A stretch of DNA of 64,000 nt, taken from the NCBI RefSeq assembly GCF_900101045.1, contig NZ_FNFN01000002.1, positions 62,001 to 126,000 of the forward strand, given 5' to 3'. This document shows positions 17,257 to 25,442 of the stretch, piece by piece. This stretch comes from Nocardioides sp. YR527. Its GTDB lineage: Bacteria > Actinomycetota > Actinomycetes > Propionibacteriales > Nocardioidaceae. A program made the translations under genes and the position numbers. The stretch's first letter is position 1, and the number at the start of each line of letters is the position of its first letter. The notes beneath the pieces were generated by a model that saw nothing but the letters and a program-made list of their open reading frames with translations, ran no database searches and was not told the DNA's origin.

Positions 17257-18360
17257 GTGAGCCAGGTACAGCACGGTCTCGAGGGCGTCGTGGCCTTCGA
17301 GACCCAGATCGCGGAGCCCGACAAAGAGGGTTCGGCCCTCCGTTACCGCGGGGTCGACATCGAGGACATCGTCGGCCGGGTTCCGTTCGAGAACGTCTGG
17401 GGCCTGCTGATCGACGGCTCATACGGCCCCGGGCTGCCGCCCGCGGAGGCCTACAACCTGCCGGTGCACACCGGTGACGTGCGCGTCGACGTCCAGGCCG
17501 CCATCCCCATGCTCGCGCCCGCCTTCGGGTTCGGGCAGACCTACGACATCTCCGACGAGCAGGCCCGCGAGGACCTCGCCCGCGTGGCCGTCATGGTCCT
17601 CTCCTACGCCGGCCAGTCGGCCCGCTCCATCCACCTGCCGGTGGTGCCGCAGCGCGAGGTCGACAACGGCAGCACCCTGGCCGAGAAGTTCCTGATCCGC
17701 TGGCGTGGCGAGGCCGACCCCGCCCACGCCCACGCGATCGACGCCTACTGGTCCTCGGCCGCCGAGCACGGCATGAACGCCTCCACCTTCACCGCCCGGG
17801 TGATCACCTCCACCGGCGCCGACGTGGCCGCGGCCTTCTCCGGCGCGATCGGCGCGATGAGCGGCCCGCTCCACGGCGGTGCCCCCTCGCGCGTGCTCGG
17901 CATGATCGAGGACGTCGAGAAGTCCGGCGACGCCGACGCCTATGTGAAGGGCCTGCTCGACTCCGGCGAGCGGCTGATGGGCTTCGGCCACCGCGTCTAC
18001 CGCGCCGAGGACCCGCGTGCGCGCGTCCTGCGCCGCACCGCCCGCGAGCTCAACGCGCCTCGCTTCGAGGTCGCCGAGGCCCTGGAGAAGGCCGCGCTGG
18101 CGGAGCTGCGGGCCCGCCGCCCCGACCGCGTCCTGGAGACCAACGTCGAGTTCTGGGCCGCGATCGTCCTCGACTTCGCACAGATCCCGGCCAACATGTT
18201 CACCTCGATGTTCACCTGCGCCCGCACGGGTGGCTGGTCTGCCCACATCCTGGAGCAGAAGAAGACCGGGCGGCTGATCCGCCCGAGCGCCATCTACACC
18301 GGCCCCTCCCCCCGCCCCGCCGACGCGGTCGAGGGCTGGAACGCCGACTGGGCGAAGTAG
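17257..18360 (+). CDS. Citrate synthase (second, short type)
   Basis: A 367-residue citrate synthase, condensing acetyl-CoA and oxaloacetate. The catalytic motifs MSGPLHGGAPSRV and GFGHRVYRAEDPRA are intact. The length and N-terminus (VSQVQHGLEGVVAFETQIAE) resemble the short 'citrate synthase 2' of actinobacteria rather than the longer GltA form with its regulatory N-terminal extension. The GTG at 17257 has GGGAG 6 nt upstream. The open frame continues far upstream but that part is antisense to pdxH. A long hairpin follows the stop codon. Confidence 0.92.
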   Translation: MSQVQHGLEGVVAFETQIAEPDKEGSALRYRGVDIEDIVGRVPFENVWGLLIDGSYGPGLPPAEAYNLPVHTGDVRVDVQAAIPMLAPAFGFGQTYDISDEQAREDLARVAVMVLSYAGQSARSIHLPVVPQREVDNGSTLAEKFLIRWRGEADPAHAHAIDAYWSSAAEHGMNASTFTARVITSTGADVAAAFSGAIGAMSGPLHGGAPSRVLGMIEDVEKSGDADAYVKGLLDSGERLMGFGHRVYRAEDPRARVLRRTARELNAPRFEVAEALEKAALAELRARRPDRVLETNVEFWAAIVLDFAQIPANMFTSMFTCARTGGWSAHILEQKKTGRLIRPSAIYTGPSPRPADAVEGWNADWAK

Positions 18361-18368
18361 GCACATCC

Positions 18369-18418
18369 GGGTTGTGAAGTTGAGAGTGACCTATAGGGCA
18401 CGCTCGACTTCACAACCC
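18369..18418. terminator. Long bidirectional hairpin between convergent genes
   Basis: A perfect 12-bp arm GGGTTGTGAAGT (18369-18380) pairs with ACTTCACAACCC (18407-18418). Most bases between them continue the pairing (GAG/CTC, GTG/CAC, CC/GG), leaving a CTATAGGG-like tip. There is no T-tract. It lies between the citrate synthase and the convergent GNAT gene and would serve both. Confidence 0.7.
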
Positions 18419-18443
18419 CAGATGCCTCACGTGGGGCAGCAGG

Positions 18444-18923
18444 TCAGCCGTCGAGGCGCTTGGCCATGCAGACCACGAGGTCGTCGTCCTTGTAGTAGCC
18501 GAAGGGCTCGACGTCGACATAGCCGTAGGCGGCGTAGAGGCCGATGGCCTCGTGCTGGAGGCCGCCGGTGGTGAGGACCATGACCTCGAAGCCGGCGGCC
18601 CGGGCCGAGGCCTCGACGTGAGCGAGCATCCGCTTGGCGAGGCCTTGGCCCTGGGCCTCGGGCACGACGTACATCCGCTTGATCTCGGCGGTCACCTCGG
18701 TCCCGAGGGCGAGCTCGCCGGAGCGTCGCCAGGCGCCGGACGCGACCGGGACCTCGTCGAGGTAGGCCAGGAAGTAGGTGCCCGACGGCGGCTCGAACAT
18801 CTCCGGGACCGTCGGGTCGTAGTCGGGTTCGCCGTAGCGTTCCACGTAGAACTCCTGGACCCGGTCGACCAGCTTCTGCGCATCCGGGTGGTCGTACGCG
18901 ACCCGGCGAATCTCAACAGACAC
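18444..18923 (-). CDS. GNAT-family N-acetyltransferase
   Basis: A 159-residue protein with the GNAT fold. The acetyl-CoA loop reads IKRMYVVPEAQGQGLAKRML (motif A, Q/RxxGxG/A), followed by YAAYGYVDVEPFGYYKDDD at the C-terminus. The acceptor is unknown. The GTG at 18923 (MSVEIRRVAY) is chosen because CAGAAT, a -10-like box, ends 6 nt before it; the upstream open frame runs into serC. It is divergent from serC with only 43 nt between starts. Confidence 0.83.
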   Translation of the reverse strand: MSVEIRRVAYDHPDAQKLVDRVQEFYVERYGEPDYDPTVPEMFEPPSGTYFLAYLDEVPVASGAWRRSGELALGTEVTAEIKRMYVVPEAQGQGLAKRMLAHVEASARAAGFEVMVLTTGGLQHEAIGLYAAYGYVDVEPFGYYKDDDLVVCMAKRLDG

Positions 18924-18966
18924 GTCGGTATTCTGGCCGATGCCCGCAACTTGCGAGAATGGGTTT

Positions 18967-20082
18967 ATGACGCTGCAGATCCCCGCCGACCTCCTCCCCG
19001 CCGACGGACGCTTCGGGTCCGGGCCGTCCAAGGTGCCCACCGGCCGCCTGGAGGCGCTCGCCGCGACCGGGGTGTCGGTGATGGGGACCTCTCACCGGCA
19101 GCAGCCCGTGAAGGATCTCGTCCGCCGCGTCCAGACCGGGCTGGCCGACCTGTTCTCGCTGCCGGAGGGCTACGAGGTCGTCATCGGCAACGGCGGCTCG
19201 GTGGCGTTCTTCGACCTGGTGACGTACGCCCTGGTGCGCGAGCGCAGCCAGCATGCCGTCTTCGGGGCGTTCGGCAAGAAGTTCCTCTCCGCGGCCGAGG
19301 CGGCGCCCTGGCTGGCCGATCCATCGGTGATCTCGGCCGATCCGGGGGCCCTGGCCGTGCCGACACACGAGACCGACGTCGATGTCTACGCCTGGACACA
19401 CAACGAGACCTCGACGGGTGTGATGGCTCCGGTCGTACGTCCCGCCGGCGCGGGTGCGGATCAGCTCACCGTCGTCGACGCGACCTCTGCGGCCGGCGGG
19501 CTGCCGCTCGAGGTGGCCCAGAGCGACGTCTACTACTTCGCGCCGCAGAAGTCGTTCGCCTCCGACGGCGGTCTGTGGCTGACCCTGCTCTCCCCCGCAG
19601 CGATCGCGCGAGCAGAGGAGATCGCGGCGAGCGGCCGCCACATCCCCTCGTTCTTCTCGCTGACCGAGGCGATCAAACAGTCCCGCAGCGCGCAGACCGT
19701 CAACACCCCCTCCGTCGCGACGCTCTTCCTGATGGCCGAGCAGCTCGACTGGATGAACTCCTCCGGCGGGCTGGACGCGATGGTCGCCCGCACCACCGCC
19801 TCCTCCGACGCGCTCTACGCCTGGGCCGAGAAGGCGCCGTACGCCCGCCCGTTCGTCGAAGACCCCACCCATCGCTCCCTCGTCGTCGGCACCGTCGAGC
19901 TCGACGCCGGCATCGACAAGGACGAGCTGCGCCGCGTACTCGCCGAAAACGGCGTCGTCGACCTCGACGCCTACCGCGGCATCGGCACCAACCAGCTCCG
20001 GATCGCGATGTACCCCTCCGTCGACGCCGCCGACATCGAGGCCCTCACCGCCTGCATCGACTGGGTCGTCGACCGCCTCTGA
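18967..20082 (+). CDS. serC: Phosphoserine aminotransferase
   Basis: A 371-residue class-V aminotransferase that converts 3-phosphohydroxypyruvate and glutamate to phosphoserine in serine (and PLP) synthesis. The PLP lysine is Lys195 in YYFAPQKSFASDGG. RFGSGPSKVP near the N-terminus and MGTSHRQQPVK are the usual substrate motifs of the mycobacterial type. The ATG at 18967 is 6 nt after GAGAAT, so the mRNA may be leaderless. Its -10 region and that of the divergent GNAT gene are about 20 nt apart, so the promoters overlap. Confidence 0.93.
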   Translation: MTLQIPADLLPADGRFGSGPSKVPTGRLEALAATGVSVMGTSHRQQPVKDLVRRVQTGLADLFSLPEGYEVVIGNGGSVAFFDLVTYALVRERSQHAVFGAFGKKFLSAAEAAPWLADPSVISADPGALAVPTHETDVDVYAWTHNETSTGVMAPVVRPAGAGADQLTVVDATSAAGGLPLEVAQSDVYYFAPQKSFASDGGLWLTLLSPAAIARAEEIAASGRHIPSFFSLTEAIKQSRSAQTVNTPSVATLFLMAEQLDWMNSSGGLDAMVARTTASSDALYAWAEKAPYARPFVEDPTHRSLVVGTVELDAGIDKDELRRVLAENGVVDLDAYRGIGTNQLRIAMYPSVDAADIEALTACIDWVVDRL

Positions 20083-20097
20083 CCCGGCGACTCGGCG

Positions 20098-21048
20098 TCA
20101 CTTGCGCTTGCGGAAGATGAAATACGCAGCGACGGCGAGCGCCACCAGGGCGACCGGTCCGACCGAACCGCCGGTGTCCCCGCCGTCGTCCTCGGCCCCC
20201 GGCTCAGGCTCAGCGGCCGGGGTCGGGGTAGCGGTCGGGGACGGCTCGTCGCCGAGCACCTCGCTGATCAGCGCGGGGTCGACCCGGATCACCTCCGCCC
20301 GGATGCCCTCGCTGGTCACGACCACCTCGCCCTTCGAGGTGACCCCGATGGCCTCGCCCTGCTCCTGGTCGGGGGTCCGGAACGAGCCCACCCGGTCCAT
20401 CGAGGGCCAGTCGTAGATCGTGGCGGAGTAGTAGCCGCGTACGACCAGATGCTTGCCGTCGGGGAAGAAGGCGCCGTCGGTGGCCATCGGGATGACCGGG
20501 GCGACCTCCTTCAGCCGGTTGGGGCCGTCGGGGTCGAGGCGCTCCGGCACGGCGTAGAGCCGCCCGCCACCCCAGTCCTTCGTGGCGACGAAGACGCGGC
20601 CGTCGGGGTGGGCCAGCAGGGACTCGGCGTTGTGCGGGCCGTCGGGGTAGACGAGCTCGTAGACGGTCGGCGAGACCGTGCGCTCGCCCCGCCCGACGCG
20701 CACCTTCGCGATCCTGATCGAGTCCCAGACGCCGTTGTTGTCGCCGATGTCGCCGACCCAGACGTGGTTGCGTCCCGCCGGCGCAAGGCCTTCGACGTCG
20801 ACCGGGTCGGCAGCCCAGTGGGTCACGCCGACCGTGTCACCGCGCGAGTCGACGGTGAAGACGCGTCCGCTGTCCCCGGAGTCGTTGGTGGTGGCGTACA
20901 GGCCCTTGCCGAGCGGCGTCAGCGCGCTGGCCTCGCTGATCGTCGGGTCGGAGAAGGCGAAGAGCACGTCGTCGCCGGCCGCGCTCGCGGGCAGGGACGT
21001 GATCAGCAGCAGTCCGAGCGCGCCCGCGGCGGCGACGACCGCTTTCAT
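20098..21048 (-). CDS. Secreted, membrane-anchored propeller-like protein
   Basis: A 316-residue protein with a signal peptide (MKAVVAAAGALGLLLITSLPASA), a globular part of about 230 residues and a Pro/Glu/Asp-rich linker (about 265-290). It ends in a single membrane helix and a basic tail (AYFIFRKRK). The globular part has repeated short beta patterns (NHVWVGDIGDNNGVW, DGRVFVATKDWGGGRLYAV) like a beta-propeller. There is no LPXTG, so sortase attachment is not indicated. Its ATG overlaps the stop of the methyltransferase gene (ATGA at 21045-21048). The function is unknown; an extracellular sensor or enzyme tied to the membrane is plausible. Confidence 0.8.
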   Translation of the reverse strand: MKAVVAAAGALGLLLITSLPASAAGDDVLFAFSDPTISEASALTPLGKGLYATTNDSGDSGRVFTVDSRGDTVGVTHWAADPVDVEGLAPAGRNHVWVGDIGDNNGVWDSIRIAKVRVGRGERTVSPTVYELVYPDGPHNAESLLAHPDGRVFVATKDWGGGRLYAVPERLDPDGPNRLKEVAPVIPMATDGAFFPDGKHLVVRGYYSATIYDWPSMDRVGSFRTPDQEQGEAIGVTSKGEVVVTSEGIRAEVIRVDPALISEVLGDEPSPTATPTPAAEPEPGAEDDGGDTGGSVGPVALVALAVAAYFIFRKRK

Positions 21049-22256
21049 CGGTCCGCGAGCAGCTCGCCGAGCTTCGGACGTACGCCCCACTCGGCGACCA
21101 GCTCGTCGTACTCCTTCTTCACCGAGCCGCCCTTGACCGGCGAGCCGGTGCGGATCGCGCGAAGCATGGTGTTGCGCGGGGTGTGCTGGCTCTCCACGAA
21201 CTGCACCACCTCGACGCGGTAGCCGGACAGACGCAGCAGGCTCGCGCGCAGCGCGTCGGTCAATGTGTCGGCGAAGCGCTCGCGGAGGATGCCGTGGCGG
21301 GTGAGCATGGAGTAGGGCGTCGGGGTCGGGGCCTTGCGGAGCTGGGCGGCGATGTCGTGGTGGCAGCACGGTGCGGCCAGCACCAGCGGCGTCTCCCACT
21401 CGATCGCGCGGGCGAGGGCGTCGTCGGTGGCGGTGTCACAGGCGTGCAGAGCGAGCACCACGTCGGGCTTCTCGGTGAGCTGTACGCCCTCGATCGTCCC
21501 GGCCACGAACTCTGCTTTCACCCCGAGCTCGGCAGCGATCTTCGAGTTGTGCTCCCGCGACTGCTCCTTGACGTCGACGCCGGTGACGACGACGGGGAGC
21601 TCGCGGACCTCGGTGAGGTAGCGCTGGGCGGCGAAGGTCAGGTAGCCGTTGCCGGCACCCAGGTCGATGATCCGCAGCGGATCCTCGGCAGTGGGCGTGC
21701 GGACCTTGCCGGACTTCATCGCGTCGGTCAGGGCGGCGTCGAGCTGGCGCAGGAACTCCTCGACCTGGCGGTACTTCGCCTGGCGCGACGGCTTCAGCTT
21801 CCCGTCCTTGTCCGAGAGCCCGAGCACCCGGAATACCGGATCGGACTCCGGCAACAGCCGTTCTTTTGCCTGGTCATGGCCTCGTTCGACCTCGACCGGC
21901 GCGGTCAGCTCCGTGGTCGAGACAAGCGCCGTCGTGGGCGACTTCGCCTGGATCTGGGTCTGCTCGGTCGCCGTCGTCACGATCCAGTTGGCGAACGGTT
22001 CGTCGAGGAGATCGTCCAGTGCCGAACTATCTCCCACGGGATGATTCGCGGTGAACGCCTGGGTCGCGTCGTACGTCGTGATCTGCAGGTGTCGCCCCGC
22101 CTTCAGGTCGACGTAGCGGATCTCGGCGCGACGCCACTTCGGCGTGCTACCACGCTGCTTGCCCGACGCGACGGCCTTGACCAGCTGCTCGGGATCGAGG
22201 ATCACCGATCGCATCCGGTTCAACGCCCGCAGCAGCGGCTCGGACTCCCTGCTCAT
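21045..22256 (-). CDS. METTL25-like SAM-dependent methyltransferase
   Basis: A 403-residue protein with a Rossmann methyltransferase domain. Motif I is IIDLGAGNGYLTFAA. The later LHACDTATDDAL and LAAPCCHHDIAAQL are typical of the family that includes eukaryotic METTL25 and RRNAD1. The substrate is unknown; the N-terminal 150 residues may bind it. It is coupled on both sides: its ATG overlaps the stop of a 28-codon ORF and its TGA overlaps the start of the membrane-anchored protein gene, both as ATGA. Confidence 0.85.
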   Translation of the reverse strand: MSRESEPLLRALNRMRSVILDPEQLVKAVASGKQRGSTPKWRRAEIRYVDLKAGRHLQITTYDATQAFTANHPVGDSSALDDLLDEPFANWIVTTATEQTQIQAKSPTTALVSTTELTAPVEVERGHDQAKERLLPESDPVFRVLGLSDKDGKLKPSRQAKYRQVEEFLRQLDAALTDAMKSGKVRTPTAEDPLRIIDLGAGNGYLTFAAQRYLTEVRELPVVVTGVDVKEQSREHNSKIAAELGVKAEFVAGTIEGVQLTEKPDVVLALHACDTATDDALARAIEWETPLVLAAPCCHHDIAAQLRKAPTPTPYSMLTRHGILRERFADTLTDALRASLLRLSGYRVEVVQFVESQHTPRNTMLRAIRTGSPVKGGSVKKEYDELVAEWGVRPKLGELLADR

Positions 22257-22339
22257 CGGACCACCGAGGCGATCACGACGATCAGCAGCAGTCCGATCAG
22301 CGCGCCCGGAATGATCAGTCGACGGGTCCGCGGATTCAC
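22253..22339 (-). CDS. 28-residue single-span membrane peptide
   Basis: A GTG at 22339 opens a 28-codon frame that ends in TGA at 22253-22255, overlapping the methyltransferase ATG by 4 nt. The peptide starts with a basic patch (VNPRTRRL), has a hydrophobic stretch of about 18 residues (IIPGALIGLLLIVVIASV) and ends in Arg, so it should insert as one transmembrane helix. TAGACT, a good -10 box, ends 6 nt before the GTG, giving a leaderless start for the three-gene unit. Too short for ordinary gene calling; no family recognised. Confidence 0.6.
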   Translation of the reverse strand: MNPRTRRLIIPGALIGLLLIVVIASVVR

Positions 22340-22395
22340 CGCTTCAGTCTAGGCGCGGCCGGGCGCCAACACCCATCGACGGCGTCGGCCGCGCA

Positions 22396-22466
22396 TGTAA
22401 CACGTCGTTCGTAGGACTATCCGGTCGTTCAGATAGGGCGAGTAGTCCTACGAACAACGTGTTACA
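22396..22466. terminator. Long hairpin with 24-nt arms
   Basis: Arms 22396-22419 and 22443-22466 pair at 23 of 24 positions (TGTAACACGTcGTTCGTAGGACTA against its complement). The 23-nt loop contains GATAGGGCGAG. It follows the stop of the dehydrogenase gene on the minus strand and precedes the promoter of the small membrane peptide. There is no T-tract. It fits a strong terminator or boundary element. The rest of 22340-22493 holds nothing else I can identify. Confidence 0.65.
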
Positions 22467-22493
22467 CCTCTCGCGGCCGGCGCCGCCGCCGAC

Positions 22494-25292
22494 TCAGACG
22501 CGTGAGGCGAAGAGCTCGGCGAGGTGCATCGTGGGCACCGAGGCGAGGTCGTCGAGCTGGACGCGACACGACATCCCGTCGGCCAGGACGACGGCGTCGG
22601 GGTGGGACCGGACGGCCGGGAGCAGGTGGGTCTCGGCGACTGCGACCGACACCTCGTAGTGCCCCTCCTCGACCCCGAAGTTGCCGGCCAGGCCGCAACA
22701 TCCGGAGACCCGGGTGACCGTGGCGCCGGCCTTCACCAGCAGCGCCTCGTCGGCCGCCCAACCGAGGACGGCGTGCTGGTGGCAGTGCGGCTGCGCGACG
22801 ACCTCGACGCCGCTCAGGTCGGGCAAGGTCACCCGCCCCTCGGCCACCAGACGGGTCACCAGCTCGGCGAACGTCAGCATCCCATCACGTACGACCTCGG
22901 CCTCGGGCAGCGCCGAGAGCTCCACCGAGTCCGACCGCAGCGTCGCGGTGCACGACGGCTCCAGACCGACGACGGGGACGCCGGAGGAGACATAGGGCGC
23001 GAGCGTACGAACCGTCTTCTCCATGATCGCGCGCGCGTCGTCGAGCTGGCCGGTGGTGATCCAGGTGAGCCCGCAGCACGCCTTCTCGCCGATCACACGC
23101 ACCGTCAGACCCTGCGACTCGAGCCAGGCGATCGCGCCGTGACCGGACTGGGCGAAGAAGTGGTCGGTGAAGGAGTCGGCCCAGATCCACACGTCCGGGG
23201 TCTCGGGGAGCTTCGCGGTCGGCGCCGACCGCTTCAACGTCTTCGGCGCGAACGCCGGGATCGAGCGCCGCTGGTCGATCCCGGCGGTCTTCTTGGCGAT
23301 CTTCGCCAACGGGCCGATCTTGAGCGACGCGTTGGCCATGCCCGTGAACGGCGCCGCGAGCCGCGCCCACTTCGGCAGCTGCCCGAGAAGGGCGTGCGAG
23401 CGCGGCCGCCGCTCCCCGAGGACGTCGTGCTTCTGATAGAGCGCCTCGGACTTGTACGTCGCCATGTCGATGCCCGTGGGGCAGTCGGACGCACACCCCT
23501 TGCAGGCCAGGCACAGGTCGAGCGCCTCGCCCACCGCGGGGTCGCCGAGCCCGCCGACGAGCGACCCGTCGAGCGCCTCCTGCAGCACCCGCGCGCGTCC
23601 TCGGGTCGCGTCCTTCTCTTCGCGAGTCGCGAGGTAGGACGGGCACATCACTCCGGCGGTCTTCGGCGCGACGCACTTGCCGACGCCGGTGCAGCGGTGC
23701 GCCGCCGCACCCAGGTCACCGTGGTCATGGATGAGCCGCAGCCCGGTCCGGGGAAGGGCACGGGGTCGCACCGGACGCAGGTCGTCGGTGATCGACGCGG
23801 GCCGCACGATGTTGCCCGGGTTGAGCAGCTCCGAGGGGTCACAGATGCCCTTGACCTGCTCGAAGAGCTCGATGGAGGTCGAGTCGTACATGAGAGGAAG
23901 CAGCTCCGAGCGCACCCGCCCGTCACCGTGCTCGCCCGAGAGCGAGCCGCCGTACGTCACCAGTCGAGAAGCACACGCGGTCATGAACTCCCGGAACACC
24001 TGCGCCGACTCCGGCGAGTCCGGCGCGAAGGGGAAGTCGATGCGGCAGTGGATGCAGCCGTCGCCGAAGTGACCGTAGGGATAGCCGTGCAGCCCGAAGT
24101 CCGACAGGATCCCCTCGAAGTCGCGCAGCCAGGCACCGAGGTGCTCAGGCGGGACCGCGGCGTCCTCCCAGCCGGAGTGGGCCGGCGTCGGCAGCGAGAC
24201 CCCGGCGAGACCGGCACCGTCCTCACGGATCCGCCACAGCGCAGCCGCCTCGGCGGGGTCGGAGACCAGCCGCGACTCGAGCGCGCCCGACTCGGCGGCA
24301 AGACGTTGCACCAGGTCAGGAGCATCCTGACCGGCAACCTCGACCATCAGCCAGCCGGCTCCCTTGGGAAGATCCGGCACCGGGCGACCCTTGGCCCGCA
24401 CCAGGTCGGCGATCCGCGCGTCCATCCCCTCGCACGCGATCAGCCGCCCCGGCGCCACGGCCAGCAGCGCAGGCACCGCGTCGGCCGCGTCCGCCATTGT
24501 CGGATAGCCGAGCACGAGCAGCAGCCGCCCGGGCGAGTCCTCGACGAGACGTACCGTCGCCTCCAGGACGGTCGCCAGGGTGCCCTCGGTGCCGGCCAGG
24601 AACCGGTCGACCCGCCCGCCCTTCTCGGGCAGCAGGTGCTCGAGCGAGTAGCCCGAGACCTGGCGGCCGAAGCGGCCGAACTCGGTGCGTACGTGGGCCA
24701 GGTGAGAACCCACGAGCGCCTGGAGCCGCTCCGCGGTCTCCCCCGAGGAGACTCCGTCCGCGTAGGCCGCCTGCTCGCCGTTGCCGAAGAGCACGGTCAG
24801 CGCCTCGATGTTGTCGACCGTGCGGCCGTAGCCCAGCGCACGGTTGCCACAGGCGTTGTTGCCGATCATCCCGCCGATGGTGCAGCGGGTGTGCGTGGAC
24901 GGGTCCGGCCCGAACCGCAGCCCGTGCGGGGCGGCGGCCCGCTGCAGGTCGGCGTGGATGACACCCGGGTCGATCCGCGCGGTCCGCGCCTCCGGGTCGA
25001 TCTCGTAGATGGTCCGCAGGTCCCGGGTGTCCACGACGATCCCGGACCCGACGGCGTTGCCGGCGATCGAGGTGCCCGCACCTCGCATCGTCACCGGCGC
25101 CCCGGTCGCACGGGACACCGCGTGCACGGCGAGCAGCTCGTCGCGCGACTGCACCCGGACGACCACCGAGGGCACCACCCGATACAGGCTCGCGTCGCTG
25201 GAGTAGAGCGCCCGGGCCAGCGGCGAGTCGTCGACCCGGCTGATCCCCTGGTTGCGCAGCTCATTCGCCAGATCCGAGGCAGTCGCATTCAC
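22494..25292 (-). CDS. FAD / Fe-S D-lactate or glycolate dehydrogenase-type protein
   Basis: A 932-residue fusion. The N-terminal half is an FAD-binding-4 (VAO) domain with PVTMRGAGTSIAGNAVG and CTIGGMIGNNACGNRALGYGR. The C-terminal half has two 4Fe-4S clusters (CTGVGKCVAPKTAGVMCPS and CLACKGCASDCPTG) and two CCG-type regions (CCGLTWITTG; CHQHAVLG followed by CCGLAGNFG). This layout is that of YdiJ-like and GlpC/GlcF-fused 2-hydroxyacid dehydrogenases feeding electrons to the respiratory chain. The exact 2-hydroxyacid is uncertain. The GTG at 25292 is 6 nt after GACAAT, possibly leaderless. It is divergent from an organic-acid-type MHS transporter that may supply the substrate. Confidence 0.87.
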   Translation of the reverse strand: MNATASDLANELRNQGISRVDDSPLARALYSSDASLYRVVPSVVVRVQSRDELLAVHAVSRATGAPVTMRGAGTSIAGNAVGSGIVVDTRDLRTIYEIDPEARTARIDPGVIHADLQRAAAPHGLRFGPDPSTHTRCTIGGMIGNNACGNRALGYGRTVDNIEALTVLFGNGEQAAYADGVSSGETAERLQALVGSHLAHVRTEFGRFGRQVSGYSLEHLLPEKGGRVDRFLAGTEGTLATVLEATVRLVEDSPGRLLLVLGYPTMADAADAVPALLAVAPGRLIACEGMDARIADLVRAKGRPVPDLPKGAGWLMVEVAGQDAPDLVQRLAAESGALESRLVSDPAEAAALWRIREDGAGLAGVSLPTPAHSGWEDAAVPPEHLGAWLRDFEGILSDFGLHGYPYGHFGDGCIHCRIDFPFAPDSPESAQVFREFMTACASRLVTYGGSLSGEHGDGRVRSELLPLMYDSTSIELFEQVKGICDPSELLNPGNIVRPASITDDLRPVRPRALPRTGLRLIHDHGDLGAAAHRCTGVGKCVAPKTAGVMCPSYLATREEKDATRGRARVLQEALDGSLVGGLGDPAVGEALDLCLACKGCASDCPTGIDMATYKSEALYQKHDVLGERRPRSHALLGQLPKWARLAAPFTGMANASLKIGPLAKIAKKTAGIDQRRSIPAFAPKTLKRSAPTAKLPETPDVWIWADSFTDHFFAQSGHGAIAWLESQGLTVRVIGEKACCGLTWITTGQLDDARAIMEKTVRTLAPYVSSGVPVVGLEPSCTATLRSDSVELSALPEAEVVRDGMLTFAELVTRLVAEGRVTLPDLSGVEVVAQPHCHQHAVLGWAADEALLVKAGATVTRVSGCCGLAGNFGVEEGHYEVSVAVAETHLLPAVRSHPDAVVLADGMSCRVQLDDLASVPTMHLAELFASRV

Positions 25293-25376
25293 CCGCTCAT
25301 TGTCACAGACCGCCAGGTCACCACCGCCCAGCGCCCATCGCAGGCGACCACAACCCGAACCCGTCTCACCAACCGA

Positions 25377-25395
25377 TATATGACTCTCATATAAT
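25377..25395 (+). promoter_or_regulatory. Promoter with consensus -10 and overlapping operator for the MHS transporter
   Basis: TATAAT (25390-25395) is an exact -10 hexamer, unusual in this GC-rich sequence. It overlaps a perfect inverted repeat TATATGA-CTC-TCATATA (25377-25393), a plausible site for a dimeric repressor (GntR-type sites are often of this size). The -35 is poor (around TCACCA, 25366), so an activator or extended -10 may compensate. No regulator gene is adjacent. Confidence 0.6.
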
Positions 25396-25442
25396 GGGAC
25401 AGCCCGCGAGAGTCGGGCGCTTCCAGACCTCGGAGAGAGACC

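Noticed and set aside
20098..20200. LPXTG sortase signal at the C-terminus of the secreted protein
   Set aside because: There is a membrane helix and basic tail but no LPXTG-like motif before it, so only membrane anchoring is supported.
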